Under the pieces are notes generated by a model. That model saw nothing but the letters and a program-made list of their open reading frames with translations. It searched no databases and was not told the origin of the DNA. From assembly GCA_041920215.1 (NCBI GenBank), contig JAYRSJ010000020.1, positions 22,695 through 86,694 of the forward strand: 64,000 nucleotides of DNA, in the 5' to 3' direction. The DNA comes from JAYRSJ01 sp041920215. Its GTDB lineage: Bacteria; Pseudomonadota; Gammaproteobacteria; Burkholderiales; Burkholderiaceae_C. The first letter of the stretch is position 1; every line of letters starts with the position of its first letter. The position numbers and the translations under genes were made by a program. Shown here in pieces: positions 16,848 through 26,582 of this stretch.

Positions 16848-18797
16848 TCAAATTTCGAATGACGGTGCACTGGAGGTCACGACCTCGGGCCGCCAGCGAG
16901 GCAGCCATCGCGCCAGTTTCTCTTCCAAAGAACTCGGTTCAAGCGGCTTCGACAAGCAGTCGTTCATTCCGGCCTCAATGCAGCGTGCGCGGTCAGCACC
17001 GAGCGGGTGCGCAGACCAAGCAATGATGGGCAACTGGCGCGCGCTGCCGTGAGCAGCCTCTGCCTGCCGAATCATTCGCGTAGCCGCCAGACCATCCACA
17101 ACGGGCATTTGGCAGTCCATCAGCACCAGGTCGTAGGTGCTCGCTCGCACCATCGCCACGGCCTCTGCGCCATCGCAGGCCACATCGACGGCCATGCCCA
17201 GCTCTTCCAGCAGCGCCCTGGCGATGCTCGCATTGAGCGCATTGTCCTCAGCAAGCAGGATGCTGACCCCAGCAACGCGCTCGCTGGTCAACCTAGCCCT
17301 AGGCGTCTCGCTCTCGCCTTCGGACGCGATGCCCACTGCTGCGTGTCCAACGGGTTGCGCCGGCGCGAAGCCAACGCTTTGGAAGCCGTCGCGCTCCTGC
17401 GCAAGCGCTTCAAGGGCCATCGTGACGGATACCGTGGTGCCGACACCCTGCAGGCTTTCGATGCGGATCTCACCCCCCAGCATGCTCACGATTTCGCGCG
17501 TCAACGCCAAACCCAGGCCCGTGCCCCCGCGTCGGCGATTGAGTCCTTGGTCTGCCTGCCAGAAGGGAATGAACAGCTTGCTCTTGTCCTCCTCAGCAAT
17601 GCCAACCCCAGTGTCTGCAACGCGAAGCGAGACCCGGGTCTGTCCGTCTGCCGGTTCGGCACGGAGCTCGATGTCGACGTGCCCTTGGTCCGTGAACTTG
17701 ATGGCATTGCTGACCAGGTTGTTGGCGATCTCCAGCAACCGAACTCTGCTCGCAAGGACCCACCGGGCTTCAGCCGGAATCAGCGACCGCACGCGCAACT
17801 CCACGCCCTTGATGTGCGCTGACGCGGTATGCAGGGCAGCGACGCGCTGCAGCATGTCGACCAAGTCCACCGGCTCTGACTCCATCGCCAGCTTTCCTCT
17901 GGAGGCTGAGCTGTAGTCCAAGATGCCGTTCAGGATGCCAAGCAGCTCGCGACCCGACTGCTCCGCGACCTGCAACAGGCGCTGATCGTCCTGATGGACC
18001 CGACGAGCAACCATGCGCAGGATCTCCAAGACCCCATGCAACGGCGTGCGGATCTCATGACTCATGCTCGCCAAGAAGACCGCCTTGGCCGCATCCGCGC
18101 GCTCGGCCGCCTGCTTGGCCAGCTCCATCTCACGCAGTTCGCGCGTGCTGCGCTCCAGTTCCTTGGTGGCGAGGAAACGGTTTCGCTCCGTCCGCTCCAG
18201 GGACTGGGCCAGCAGCAGGCACACGACCTGCCCGACCACCAGATGCACAGCCAAGCGGCCCAAATAGGTGTACTGATGGACCGACGTTGCGGCATACACG
18301 AGCGCTGAAACAACCCCAGCACTGGTCAGCAGCAGCGTGTTCCAGCTGGGCAAACGGCTTGTTCCGAAGGCAACCACAGTGGCGGTCATCATGGAGGCGT
18401 TCAGTGCCCAGAACATCTCGGCTGGATGCCCCGCACTCCGGCTGGCAAAGGCCACATAGGCGGTTCCTTGAACCATTCCGCCGTAGACCACGTTGAGCAG
18501 CACCACGTAGTGCCTGACCACAAATCCCTGGTGCCGCAGTGCCAAAGCAGCCAGGGCCACCATGCCAAGGACGACCAGCACTCTCACCGTTTGAACGCCG
18601 CCAAACAGAGTGAAGCTGCCCATCGCAGCATCGAGCAGCCAGAAGCCTACATAGGCCAGGCTGGTGAGCAACACCCCGCCGGCAAACAGCCAGGGCCCCC
18701 GGCCCCAGTACAGACGGCGGAACTCGTCTTCCAGCTCGGGGTGCTCTGGCAGGAGCGTTCCTAGGCGCCGCCAGGCTGTAGCGAAGGGCAGTCGCAT
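16848..18797 (-). CDS. Membrane hybrid histidine kinase with receiver domain
   Basis: This 649-residue sensor kinase has five or six membrane helices (about 36-200), a coiled segment (about 200-240), a HisKA domain with phospho-accepting His247 (SMSHEIRTPLHG) and an HATPase domain with an N box (NNLVSNAIKF) and G boxes (VADTGVGI, GGTGLGLAL). A C-terminal receiver carries Asp561 (LVLMDCQMP) and a later Lys in LSKPL. No Hpt or output domain is fused and no partner regulator is adjacent. The ATG at 18797 overlaps the desaturase stop, so the two genes form an operon. Confidence 0.92.
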   Translation of the reverse strand: MRLPFATAWRRLGTLLPEHPELEDEFRRLYWGRGPWLFAGGVLLTSLAYVGFWLLDAAMGSFTLFGGVQTVRVLVVLGMVALAALALRHQGFVVRHYVVLLNVVYGGMVQGTAYVAFASRSAGHPAEMFWALNASMMTATVVAFGTSRLPSWNTLLLTSAGVVSALVYAATSVHQYTYLGRLAVHLVVGQVVCLLLAQSLERTERNRFLATKELERSTRELREMELAKQAAERADAAKAVFLASMSHEIRTPLHGVLEILRMVARRVHQDDQRLLQVAEQSGRELLGILNGILDYSSASRGKLAMESEPVDLVDMLQRVAALHTASAHIKGVELRVRSLIPAEARWVLASRVRLLEIANNLVSNAIKFTDQGHVDIELRAEPADGQTRVSLRVADTGVGIAEEDKSKLFIPFWQADQGLNRRRGGTGLGLALTREIVSMLGGEIRIESLQGVGTTVSVTMALEALAQERDGFQSVGFAPAQPVGHAAVGIASEGESETPRARLTSERVAGVSILLAEDNALNASIARALLEELGMAVDVACDGAEAVAMVRASTYDLVLMDCQMPVVDGLAATRMIRQAEAAHGSARQLPIIAWSAHPLGADRARCIEAGMNDCLSKPLEPSSLEEKLARWLPRWRPEVVTSSAPSFEI

Positions 18798-19801
18798 CAG
18801 GCCGCGTCCAGCTGACCCTGCCGACCGCCCAACAAGAAGCGCAGGTAAGCCCCGGCCCCCCGGAACACCGCCTCCTCCCGAATCTTGCCCTCGCGTCGAT
18901 AGATCTCATGCACCCGTGGCAGCTGGCTGAAGCTGATGCCTGGGTGGTTGTGGTGATAGACGTGCAGCGCGAAGTTCAGATCCGGCAACACGACTCTTTG
19001 CCACCACGTGAGGCGAACCAAGGGGGTGACCTCTTCCACCGAGGCGTCTGCGTGGTTGTACTCATGCTCTAGCACGGCGATCCATCGCAGCAGAACCTGC
19101 GTCACCGTCAGCAGCGGCAGCACCCAAAAGATGAGCACCACGCCCCAGGCGTCAAGCAAGGTGATCACAACCGCCGCAACGACGAAGAAAAGCAGTCGCA
19201 TCCACCGCGGCGTTGGATTGGGCCGCTTGAACTGCGCCTGGCCAGGAGGTGCTGTCTTGCCGCGAACCATGCGCACCGTATTGAGGCCGCTGAGATCTCC
19301 GGCCAAGACACGCAAGAGGCGACCGATCGACATGGGGAAGGTCCATTCGGCCCCGCGCTTGCGCGTGAAATCGGGATCTCGCTCCGTCATGAAGTGCCGG
19401 TGGTGCCGTAGGTGGACCTCGGCGTAGTCCTCCACGGTGGTGGCCATCAAGGGATAGACGGCCACCAGGTTGGCCAGCGTGTCGCCCCAGCGACCACGCA
19501 GCCCGAGGCGGTGAACCTGCTCATGCATCAAGAGCCCGAGAACTATTTGTCGCGTAGCTACAACTACCACGGCGATAACCGTGACGGCCCAGTGATCGGC
19601 GGCAAGGGCCAGGCCTACCGCAAGGAAAACCACTACCCAGGTAACAACTAACTCAAGCAGCCAACGGCCAGGCCGTGCACCGCTGAGCCCAAGGATTTCC
19701 TTTTTTGCCTCGGGGGAAAGGTCTCGCCCATTCGACAGCACTGCAGGAACCAGTACCTGCCGCGCCCCCCGCCCCTCGGTCCTGAAGTTTGCCTGGCTCA
19801 T
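18797..19801 (-). CDS. Membrane fatty acid desaturase
   Basis: This integral-membrane di-iron desaturase of 334 residues would introduce double bonds into acyl chains. The histidine boxes are visible: HEQVH at 93-97, HLRHHRHF from 130 and HVYHHNH near 280, with an extra HEYNH near 250. Hydrophobic segments flank them (about 48-92 and 200-240). The ATG at 19801 is preferred; a TTG lies immediately upstream. It is coupled to the hybrid kinase, which suggests a membrane-lipid sensing and response unit carried as cargo between the transfer and maintenance modules. Confidence 0.88.
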   Translation of the reverse strand: MSQANFRTEGRGARQVLVPAVLSNGRDLSPEAKKEILGLSGARPGRWLLELVVTWVVVFLAVGLALAADHWAVTVIAVVVVATRQIVLGLLMHEQVHRLGLRGRWGDTLANLVAVYPLMATTVEDYAEVHLRHHRHFMTERDPDFTRKRGAEWTFPMSIGRLLRVLAGDLSGLNTVRMVRGKTAPPGQAQFKRPNPTPRWMRLLFFVVAAVVITLLDAWGVVLIFWVLPLLTVTQVLLRWIAVLEHEYNHADASVEEVTPLVRLTWWQRVVLPDLNFALHVYHHNHPGISFSQLPRVHEIYRREGKIREEAVFRGAGAYLRFLLGGRQGQLDAA

Positions 19802-20017
19802 CAACGGGTACCGTCAATTCGTTAACACATTGATACATCAGCCAACAGATTTCTAACAGCGTCGAGCTGACTACGGAATCAATTCTGCCTTGTTACAGAC
19901 TGAAAATCGCTGATTGAGGGTAAGCACGCCCCCCCGCCCAGGGTGTCAACTTTTTAACGATTGGCGCAGAATCAAGAATCTGACAGCTTGTCGTCGTGAC
20001 ACATCAGGAGGGATCGC
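19802..20017. other. Divergent intergenic region
   Basis: About 215 bases between the leftward desaturase gene and the rightward partition operon. It is AT-richer than its surroundings and must hold promoters for both directions. No clear consensus boxes or strong palindrome were found by eye. Confidence 0.4.
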
Positions 20018-20407
20018 ATGCTCACTGCCCGGGACACGCCCCAGAAGCTGGGGTTTGCTCGCACCGGGCTGTTGTGGCGTCTGGGGTACGACCGGCAGTG
20101 CATTGCGACCAGAACAAATATTGCGGCCGGATTGTTTGACCACTGCATTTTGTGGCCCCATAATCACCCGCGTGGAGTTTGGGATTCGCGGGGCTTGCTG
20201 GGCCATCTCAGCTGGTCGTTTCGATTCCAGCGTTTCTTGAGTTTGTGCTATTCGGTCGGGTTAACGGGTAAACCGTTGGTCCGCAAAGTCCTGGGTCAAC
20301 CTCAGGCCGAATTGCGCAACCGCCTGGAACAGGGTTACTGCCCTCAGGCAGAGCCGCGCGCCTACCAAACACCACGCCATGTCGTGACTTTGGAGGCCGC
20401 CTCGTGA
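20018..20407 (+). CDS. Unknown protein leading the parA operon
   Basis: This 129-residue basic protein belongs to no family recognised here. Its ATG at 20018 has an excellent ribosome-binding site (AGGAGGGATCGC directly upstream), and its stop overlaps the parA GTG start as GTGA, so it is very likely translated with parA. It is rich in Arg, Leu and Trp, without a membrane segment. A small DNA-binding role in partition or element control is plausible from context only. Confidence 0.6.
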   Translation: MLTARDTPQKLGFARTGLLWRLGYDRQCIATRTNIAAGLFDHCILWPHNHPRGVWDSRGLLGHLSWSFRFQRFLSLCYSVGLTGKPLVRKVLGQPQAELRNRLEQGYCPQAEPRAYQTPRHVVTLEAAS

Positions 20408-21285
20408 TCCACATTTTTGCCGCTCTCAATTCCAAGGGTGGGGTTGGGAAGACCACATTCCTGGCGAACCTCGGCGGATTGATCGCCGACGTCGGCTACC
20501 GGGTCCTCCTGGTGGATGCCGACCCACAGCCATCCCTCACGAAGTACTTCGATCTCTCGTATGAGGCCCCGCAAGGCCTGGTCGAGGTCATCACTCAGGG
20601 GACAGTCACTCCCCAGTGCATTTCCCGGACGTCTGTCGCGAACTTGGACCTGGTGCGGTCCAATGACGGGGATGCCCAACTCCAGCATTGGCTTTACAGC
20701 CGAGCGGATCGCCGAACGCGCCTGGCGTCGGCACTCAAGATTCCCTACGTTCAGGATCATTACGACTACATCCTGATCGACACCCAGGGCGCCATCGGGC
20801 CGCTGCAGACGGCTGCCGCTTTCGCGGCAAACACCCTGGTGAGCCCGCTACCTCCCGACACGCCCAGCGTCCGCGAGTTCCGAAGCGGAACCTTGCGCGC
20901 GCTGCAGCGCCTGGCGCTTGACGAGCGCGAGCCCCGGGCCGACCTGGCGCCCATTCGGGCTGTCATCTGCCGCTACGACCACAGCCGTGACGCCAAGACG
21001 CTCTTGCGCGAGCTGGCAGCCGAATTCAGCGAAGACGATCGGGTCACGCTCCTGCAGACCATGATCCCGGGCGCCGTCGCCTACAAGGACGCGTTCTCCA
21101 TGCGCGTTCCAGTCCACCACATCAGCCAGGCGGGCGGAGCCCGGAATCAGAGCGGCTACGAGGTGATGCACCGCCTGCTGTGGGAGCTGCAGCCTCAGCT
21201 TTACGGGCATTTCGCCGGCAGGATGCGCGGTGATCCCGACGTGGTGTTCGGACGTGCCCAAGAGTCCGAGGGGGTTGCCAAATGA
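20404..21285 (+). CDS. parA: ParA-family partition ATPase
   Basis: This deviant-Walker ATPase for element partition or stability has 293 residues. Its P-loop is KGGVGKT at 11-17, Walker A' is VLLVDADPQ near 35 and a later motif is YILIDTQG near 122. It lacks an N-terminal HTH, as in Soj-like ICE partition proteins. The start is GTG at 20404, overlapping the gene before it. The stop overlaps the parB start by four bases. In SPI-7/PFGI-1-type ICEs the same pair helps maintain the excised circle. Confidence 0.92.
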   Translation: MIHIFAALNSKGGVGKTTFLANLGGLIADVGYRVLLVDADPQPSLTKYFDLSYEAPQGLVEVITQGTVTPQCISRTSVANLDLVRSNDGDAQLQHWLYSRADRRTRLASALKIPYVQDHYDYILIDTQGAIGPLQTAAAFAANTLVSPLPPDTPSVREFRSGTLRALQRLALDEREPRADLAPIRAVICRYDHSRDAKTLLRELAAEFSEDDRVTLLQTMIPGAVAYKDAFSMRVPVHHISQAGGARNQSGYEVMHRLLWELQPQLYGHFAGRMRGDPDVVFGRAQESEGVAK

Positions 21286-23204
21286 GCGGCCCCAAGACGC
21301 CGGCCAAGACCAAGCCCTTTGGCGGTCTGCCCCAGACCATTTCGACAGGCCGCGCCCTGGCCAATCAGGCGCTCGCGGAAAAAATGGGCCAGCAGCGGCG
21401 CGGAGGCATCAATTTCGCAGCTCTCAACAAGGCCGATGAAATGCCTGGAGACAAGCCGCTGAGCCCAGCCGCCCAGAGAGAAGCGCAGATCCGCCAGGCC
21501 AGCTACCGGGTCGAGGACACAACGCCCTCCAAGCTGGATCTCTCCAAAGATCTCCCGGGCTTCATGCGGCTGGAATGCACCGAGATCCAGGCGTTCGACC
21601 ACAACCCCCGGATCTTCGCCAACGAAAGCGCCCAGGAAATCCGCGCTTCGCTGCTCGCCCACGGCATCCAGGGTGCCTTCGAGGTAACGCGGCGCGGGCC
21701 CGGCCAGCCCTACATGCTGGCCGCCGGCGCCAACACCACCCTGACCCTGGTGCAGCAGCTCTGGGCAGAAACGGGCGATGAGCGGTTTCGCTGGGTGCCC
21801 TGCGTTTTTCAGCCCTACCAGAGCGACACCCGCCTGCTGGCCCAGCATCTTGCCGAGAACCTCAACCGCGGCGACATGAAGTTTTGGGAGCAGGCCAAGG
21901 GCATGCTCGACCTGGTGCAGCAGATCGAGAAGGAGCAATTTGCTGCCGGCAAGCGCACGAAGGCAATGACGGTGCGGGAAATTGTCGAGGTCTTGGACAA
22001 AGAGCATGGCCTCCGGACCAACCGGACGAACGTCTCGATCTGGCAGTTCGCCCTGGCCAGGCTGCATCCGCTCGGCGATTGCACGCGCTTCCTGAAGCAA
22101 CGGCAGGTTCTGACCACCTTGCAGCCCAGGCTCAATCTCCTGGCGCTGTTGGCCGAGCTGCTAAAGGTGCCGGCCGATGAGTTCTGGAACGAGATTACCG
22201 CCCGTGTGCTGCGGCGCATTGCCAGTGTCGTTGAGCAGCAGGAAAGCCCTGAACTGGATGCGGTTCAGATCGTCGATTCAGTAGCAGCTGCACTGGCTGA
22301 GCACGCTGGCGAGTCTGTGCCGGCGCTGCGTTCGATGATGGCGGGACTCGAAGTGAATCCCACGGCCACTCTGGCAGAGTTGCGGGCCCCCTCGCCCAAC
22401 TTGGCCGTGGGTACCCAGCCATCCAGCACCGATCCGGTTGGCCACGAGGATCCTGCTCCGGCGGGCCATGTCACCCAGTCCGCGCTGGCTCTGGGCCCAA
22501 CGGTCATTCGGAACAACGAGGGTTCGGGCACCGCGCGTACACCGCGCGTTTCTGGTGCACCAGGTCATTCGCCCCTCCCGCAAGCGGCTCAATCTGGTGA
22601 ATCGCCTGCGGAAACCGGCGGCCAGACCGTCGCGAGCCCAGTTTCTTCCGCCCCAGCCACCAATCCGCTTCAGCAGGCCCTGGGCCTCGGAGCGGAGGCC
22701 AGTGGTGACTCGCTGCAAGCGCTTCAGGCCGCCTTGTTCGACTTGGCCCGCGCCGCTGGTATCCAGGACACCCTGCAGCTGCACGCACCCATGCCCCTGG
22801 GTTTCTACCTGGACTTGCCAGATCCCGTGCTGCACCAGCGCGCCACCGTGGCCGAGGGAAGCCCCGAGCACCAGCAGCGCGAAATCAAATCTGCTGTCTG
22901 GTGGACCCTGAGCTTGCTGAGTGGTCAGTGGTGCAACGGCGCAGAGGCCTGCCTGGACCACGGCAGTGCCTTCTTTTTGCACTATTCAAAACCGGACCAC
23001 GCAGACCCATTCCAGGGTCTGGACATCGAGTCCCAGGAACCAGACGGCAGCGAAGTTCTGTTGAACCGAGTTCGCCCCGGCCTGATGCGGCCGGTCATGC
23101 ACCTGGTGCGTGTCGTGGAGTCCCTGGCGGCACAGGTTTATGAGGATCACCCAGAGCGCTGGCGCTTGATGGAGCGCCTGCAGGCGTCCAACAGCCCCTA
23201 TTGA
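21282..23204 (+). CDS. parB: ICE-type ParB-like protein
   Basis: This 640-residue protein resembles the large ParB proteins of PFGI-1-class ICEs. A ParB/Srx-like domain (about 85-200) contains the phrase AFDHNPRIFANES and the segment YMLAAGANTTLTL, with HLAENLNRGD further on. An HTH-like region follows (about 225-300). The C-terminal half has a Pro/Ser/Ala-rich linker (about 370-465) and a conserved tail of about 180 residues. ParB would bind element centromere sites and work with the overlapping parA product. Confidence 0.83.
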   Translation: MSGPKTPAKTKPFGGLPQTISTGRALANQALAEKMGQQRRGGINFAALNKADEMPGDKPLSPAAQREAQIRQASYRVEDTTPSKLDLSKDLPGFMRLECTEIQAFDHNPRIFANESAQEIRASLLAHGIQGAFEVTRRGPGQPYMLAAGANTTLTLVQQLWAETGDERFRWVPCVFQPYQSDTRLLAQHLAENLNRGDMKFWEQAKGMLDLVQQIEKEQFAAGKRTKAMTVREIVEVLDKEHGLRTNRTNVSIWQFALARLHPLGDCTRFLKQRQVLTTLQPRLNLLALLAELLKVPADEFWNEITARVLRRIASVVEQQESPELDAVQIVDSVAAALAEHAGESVPALRSMMAGLEVNPTATLAELRAPSPNLAVGTQPSSTDPVGHEDPAPAGHVTQSALALGPTVIRNNEGSGTARTPRVSGAPGHSPLPQAAQSGESPAETGGQTVASPVSSAPATNPLQQALGLGAEASGDSLQALQAALFDLARAAGIQDTLQLHAPMPLGFYLDLPDPVLHQRATVAEGSPEHQQREIKSAVWWTLSLLSGQWCNGAEACLDHGSAFFLHYSKPDHADPFQGLDIESQEPDGSEVLLNRVRPGLMRPVMHLVRVVESLAAQVYEDHPERWRLMERLQASNSPY

Positions 23205-23337
23205 GCGCCGCTCTCCATGCTCCCGGTGACCACCATGCCATGTGCCTACCCAATCGCAAGCTACCGACGCCCAGAACGTCGGGGCACCTGCGTGCACTGT
23301 CTGCTGTCACCGAAACGAGCCTGGAGGAAGAGCGCTG

Positions 23338-23976
23338 ATGACTGCTGTCCAACGAACCACCCCACAAGAGTTCTCAGCCGAGCAACTGGCGGCCGCTTTT
23401 GCCCTTGCGCTACCCCTGGACGATCTGCAGACCCGGCTGTTTCTGCTCACTCGCCTGGTCGCCGAGATCGATTCCGGCGAAGCAGTCTCCAGTCTGGTTC
23501 ACGCTGGTCTGGATCAGGAGTCCATCGATCGACTGCGCGGCATGTCGATGGCCGATGCCTTGCGCTTCGCCAGCAATCCTTGTGGGTTGTCGCTCTCGGT
23601 GAACACCAGAGAGGTGCGGGGACAGCTGGTTCGTATCGAAAGTGCAAAGCTGGCCCGCAGCCGTCTGGAGTATTTCGTGTCCAACGGTGCCAGTCCGAGG
23701 CTTCTGACCCAGCTCTTCAGCATCGCGCCAACGGAGGTGCGGCGCATGCGCAAGCTCTTGGCGCCAGCCATCACGGCCGGCGGTCGGCCACGGGTTCCAT
23801 CACCCGAGGAAAGTGCCGCCATCGAGGTGGTCTGGCAGGAAATCAAGGCCGCGCATGCCGACGATCGGGAGCGAATCTGGCACCTGCACCAGTCCTTCCA
23901 ACACATGTGGATCGCCACCCTCGAACTGGTGATCATGCCTCCGACCACCCCTTCGCTCACCCTGCTGCACGCCTGA
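23338..23976 (+). CDS. DUF2857-like (STY4526-type) ICE protein
   Basis: This 212-residue protein resembles the DUF2857 proteins found after parB in SPI-7/PFGI-1-type ICEs. The typical segment is FVSNGASPRLLTQLF followed by RRMRKLLAP and GGRPRVPSPEE, probably an HTH-like fold; related proteins include regulators such as FlhC-like folds. The start at 23338 is chosen over the longer frame (open from 23242) because CTGGAGGA precedes it. Its role is probably transcriptional or replication control, inferred from family and neighbours. Confidence 0.68.
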   Translation: MTAVQRTTPQEFSAEQLAAAFALALPLDDLQTRLFLLTRLVAEIDSGEAVSSLVHAGLDQESIDRLRGMSMADALRFASNPCGLSLSVNTREVRGQLVRIESAKLARSRLEYFVSNGASPRLLTQLFSIAPTEVRRMRKLLAPAITAGGRPRVPSPEESAAIEVVWQEIKAAHADDRERIWHLHQSFQHMWIATLELVIMPPTTPSLTLLHA

Positions 23977-24062
23977 GCAATCAAGTTCGGCGCGCTGCGG
24001 GTGCGGTGCAACCCTGTCCGATTGCCCTGGTTGTCAAAGCCCGTCGCCCGGAGTGATTCGCC

Positions 24063-24770
24063 ATGCAATTCCATGTCCATATCCCTTGCCCGCCGACCCA
24101 GGAACAGGATCTCGGCTCTGCTGGCGGCGGCTTCGCCGGCTTGAGCTACTCGCTGCAGCTCAACTCAACCCAAGTGCAGGTGCAGTTGCCGCTGCAGGGC
24201 GAACTGGCCGGGCAGGTGGCAACGGAGCCAGGCGCAGCCTCTGCTAACGGCTCGGCCCAGGACGGGCCAAGGCGCCGCAGCAAGTGGACTCCGGACAGCT
24301 TGGCTGAGCGCCGCAAAGAGCGCTCAAAAATTCGGCGGCTGGCGCGCAACAGCGCTGACGATTGGATGCGCGCAGCGGAAGGCAAGTTCTTCAGCGTCAG
24401 CTATTTGTTGGTGGCGGGCGCAGGCGGTCTGACCGCCGCTGCGGCGTTGCAAGCGATCTGGCAGGCCTGTGAACGGGCCTATTTCGAACGCGGTGAGGCA
24501 TGGGTCTTTCGCACCGAGCAGGAATGGCTGGATGCCACCGGGCTGATTGCAGAGGAATGGCTGGACGGCCGCCACGCGCTGCGTGAGCAGGGATTCGTGA
24601 AAGAACGACGCCGCTTCGACCTGGATGCAGGCGAAATCATCACGGAGCTTGCATTTGATGCCGAGCAGTGGGCTCGGCGGTTGGCTGAGCTGCGACAAGA
24701 AGCTCAGGACCATTTCCGCAACGAGCTTGAGAGCCAGGCTGGCTTGCTCCAGTCCCACTTCGCGGACTGA
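24063..24770 (+). CDS. Winged-helix-like ICE replication-module protein
   Basis: This 235-residue protein has no firm family. The N-terminal 75 residues are Gln/Gly/Ala-rich, followed by a basic stretch (RRRSKWTPDSLAERRKERSK). The C-terminal half has the pattern of a replication-type winged helix (VFRTEQEWLDATGLIAEEW, then GFVKERRRFDL) like that seen twice in the following protein. It sits between DUF2857 and the STY4528-like gene, so a role in initiation or regulation of element replication is likely but unproven. Confidence 0.55.
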   Translation: MQFHVHIPCPPTQEQDLGSAGGGFAGLSYSLQLNSTQVQVQLPLQGELAGQVATEPGAASANGSAQDGPRRRSKWTPDSLAERRKERSKIRRLARNSADDWMRAAEGKFFSVSYLLVAGAGGLTAAAALQAIWQACERAYFERGEAWVFRTEQEWLDATGLIAEEWLDGRHALREQGFVKERRRFDLDAGEIITELAFDAEQWARRLAELRQEAQDHFRNELESQAGLLQSHFAD

Positions 24771-24791
24771 CGTTCACCAGGTCCAGCCCGG

Positions 24792-26582
24792 ATGTTCAGT
24801 CCCTCACGCGCGCGGCGACCACGCCCGGCCCAGCCGCTCTTCGCGGCACAGGCCGTGCCGGAGTCGAGGCCCGCGCCTGTCGCTCATGCTGCTGCGAGCG
24901 CCGCCGCAGTCAAACATGCGGCCCCGGTTGGGGCCGCGGGCCTTGTCGTGGGCCGTCGCACCCGTGAGCCCGTCTGGAACCAGGGTCAAACCACAGCGGC
25001 ACCGGCCGGCGTCAACCTGTTGGGTGTCGCTGTCTCCACGCGGGTGATGGGCTTGGTGGGTGACCCTGCAGCAGGCGTGTTCTTGGCCCAGCTGATTTAC
25101 TGGTCACGGCGCACCCCTGATCTTGCCCAGCGCGATGGCTGGATCGCCAAGCGCAGCGAGGAACTGCAGCAAGAAACAGGAATGTCGTGGAAGGTCCAGC
25201 GCCGGGCTAGGCAGTTGCTCATCGGCGGCGGCTGGCTGGAGGAGCGCTTGCTGTCGATGCCCGCGCGCCTGGAATTCCGCCTGAATCTCTCTGCCCTGGT
25301 GCGCGCCCTGCACCAGGGCAGAGACATCCAGGTCGACGACGCTACGTTGAGCTGGGAAAAGCTCTGCGACCGCCGCGATCCGAGCTTTGATCGCTTGATG
25401 GGCCGCTGCTTCCTTTTCCACGGCGTGCTGACGCAGGTACTTCCGCTTTCGGCTGCGGTGCTGGCCTCACGCCTGGAGTCCCGCCCTCAGCACTCGGATG
25501 CCGCCTCGGAGACCTACTGGTGGCGGATGCATCGCGACGCCTGGAAGGCGGAAACCGGTTTGAGTCGGGATCAGTGGCAGACCGCGCGCAAGACCCTGTC
25601 CAAGATTGGGGTGCTCATCGAGCGTGGTCACAACTTCCCGCGGCGCATCGATCTGGCTCTGAATCCCGTCGCAATGCGCGCGCTTCTGGCGCATTGCAAA
25701 GGATTGGCTGTGGGCGCCCATCAGGCCCCCCTGCTCCCCATGCAAGTTGGCCGGCCTGAGGCTGGGCAGGAATGGGAGAAACAGGCAGGTGGTTTTGGGC
25801 GACGTCCGGATCAACCGAGCCTCTTTGAATCAGGATCGCTTGTTTCGCCCGATCCTGCCGCTAAGAATCGCCCCATCCTGCCAACAAAGATCGCCCAGTC
25901 CCGCCCTTACCCAATACCCCAAGTACTGCCTACTACCCCCCAACAACCCCTCCCGCAAGCACCCGCGGATTCGCAGTTCTTCCCAGCGTTTGGTGCAGGG
26001 GTGGGATCAAAAGGGCTCTTGAAGGGGGCGTTTCACCTGCAGGTGTCTGACTGGATCAACCCGGTGATGCATTCGAAGGCACATGACAGGGCGGGAATGG
26101 GCGAATCAAGGCCTGCGGCAACAGCGCCGGCCGGGACCCTCGCTCTCAATGAGGCAGCACTGCTGCATTGGCCCAGGGCTCTGCAGGAGCATCCTGAAGA
26201 GCTGGGATTGGCTATGAAGCTCCTGGCTGGTTTGTCTGCTGAGCAACAACAGCAGGTGTTGGACGAGATTGTGTTCATCGAACACCACCAGCATCGTGCT
26301 GTGCGCAACCATCTGGGCTTGCTTCGCACGTTGGCCACCAAGGCGCGGAACGGGGAGTTCAATCCGGAAGGCGCCCATAAGGTCGCCAAGATGCGATCTG
26401 AGCGCATGGCACGCGAAGCCAACGTGCTGGCTCAGAAGCCGACTCAGGCGGCACCATCTGGCACGGAAGCGAGTTCGGCACCGGGTGGCATGAGCGAGCA
26501 GCAGCGCCAGAAGTTCAAGGAAATTCAGCAGAGCCTGCTGCAGCAGGGCCTGGCTACCCAGCGCCGGAGGGCGGTGGGATGA
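24792..26582 (+). CDS. STY4528-like replication protein with two winged helices
   Basis: This 596-residue protein is probably the replication-initiator-like STY4528 homologue of the ICE. Two winged-helix-type units are visible: about 95-165 (FLAQLIYWSRRT, then EELQQETGMSWK) and about 245-300 (WKAETGLSRDQWQTARKTLSKIG). A Pro/Gln-rich linker (about 330-425) precedes a C-terminal helical domain (about 440-560). It follows the related winged-helix gene by 21 bases. Identification rests on order and domain pattern, so replication activity is an inference. Confidence 0.55.
   Translation: MFSPSRARRPRPAQPLFAAQAVPESRPAPVAHAAASAAAVKHAAPVGAAGLVVGRRTREPVWNQGQTTAAPAGVNLLGVAVSTRVMGLVGDPAAGVFLAQLIYWSRRTPDLAQRDGWIAKRSEELQQETGMSWKVQRRARQLLIGGGWLEERLLSMPARLEFRLNLSALVRALHQGRDIQVDDATLSWEKLCDRRDPSFDRLMGRCFLFHGVLTQVLPLSAAVLASRLESRPQHSDAASETYWWRMHRDAWKAETGLSRDQWQTARKTLSKIGVLIERGHNFPRRIDLALNPVAMRALLAHCKGLAVGAHQAPLLPMQVGRPEAGQEWEKQAGGFGRRPDQPSLFESGSLVSPDPAAKNRPILPTKIAQSRPYPIPQVLPTTPQQPLPQAPADSQFFPAFGAGVGSKGLLKGAFHLQVSDWINPVMHSKAHDRAGMGESRPAATAPAGTLALNEAALLHWPRALQEHPEELGLAMKLLAGLSAEQQQQVLDEIVFIEHHQHRAVRNHLGLLRTLATKARNGEFNPEGAHKVAKMRSERMAREANVLAQKPTQAAPSGTEASSAPGGMSEQQRQKFKEIQQSLLQQGLATQRRRAVG

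Noticed and set aside
16838..16870. Earlier GTG start for the S24-like regulator.
   Set aside because: It would overlap the end of the kinase gene by 23 bases and has no ribosome-binding site; ATG 16837 is simpler.
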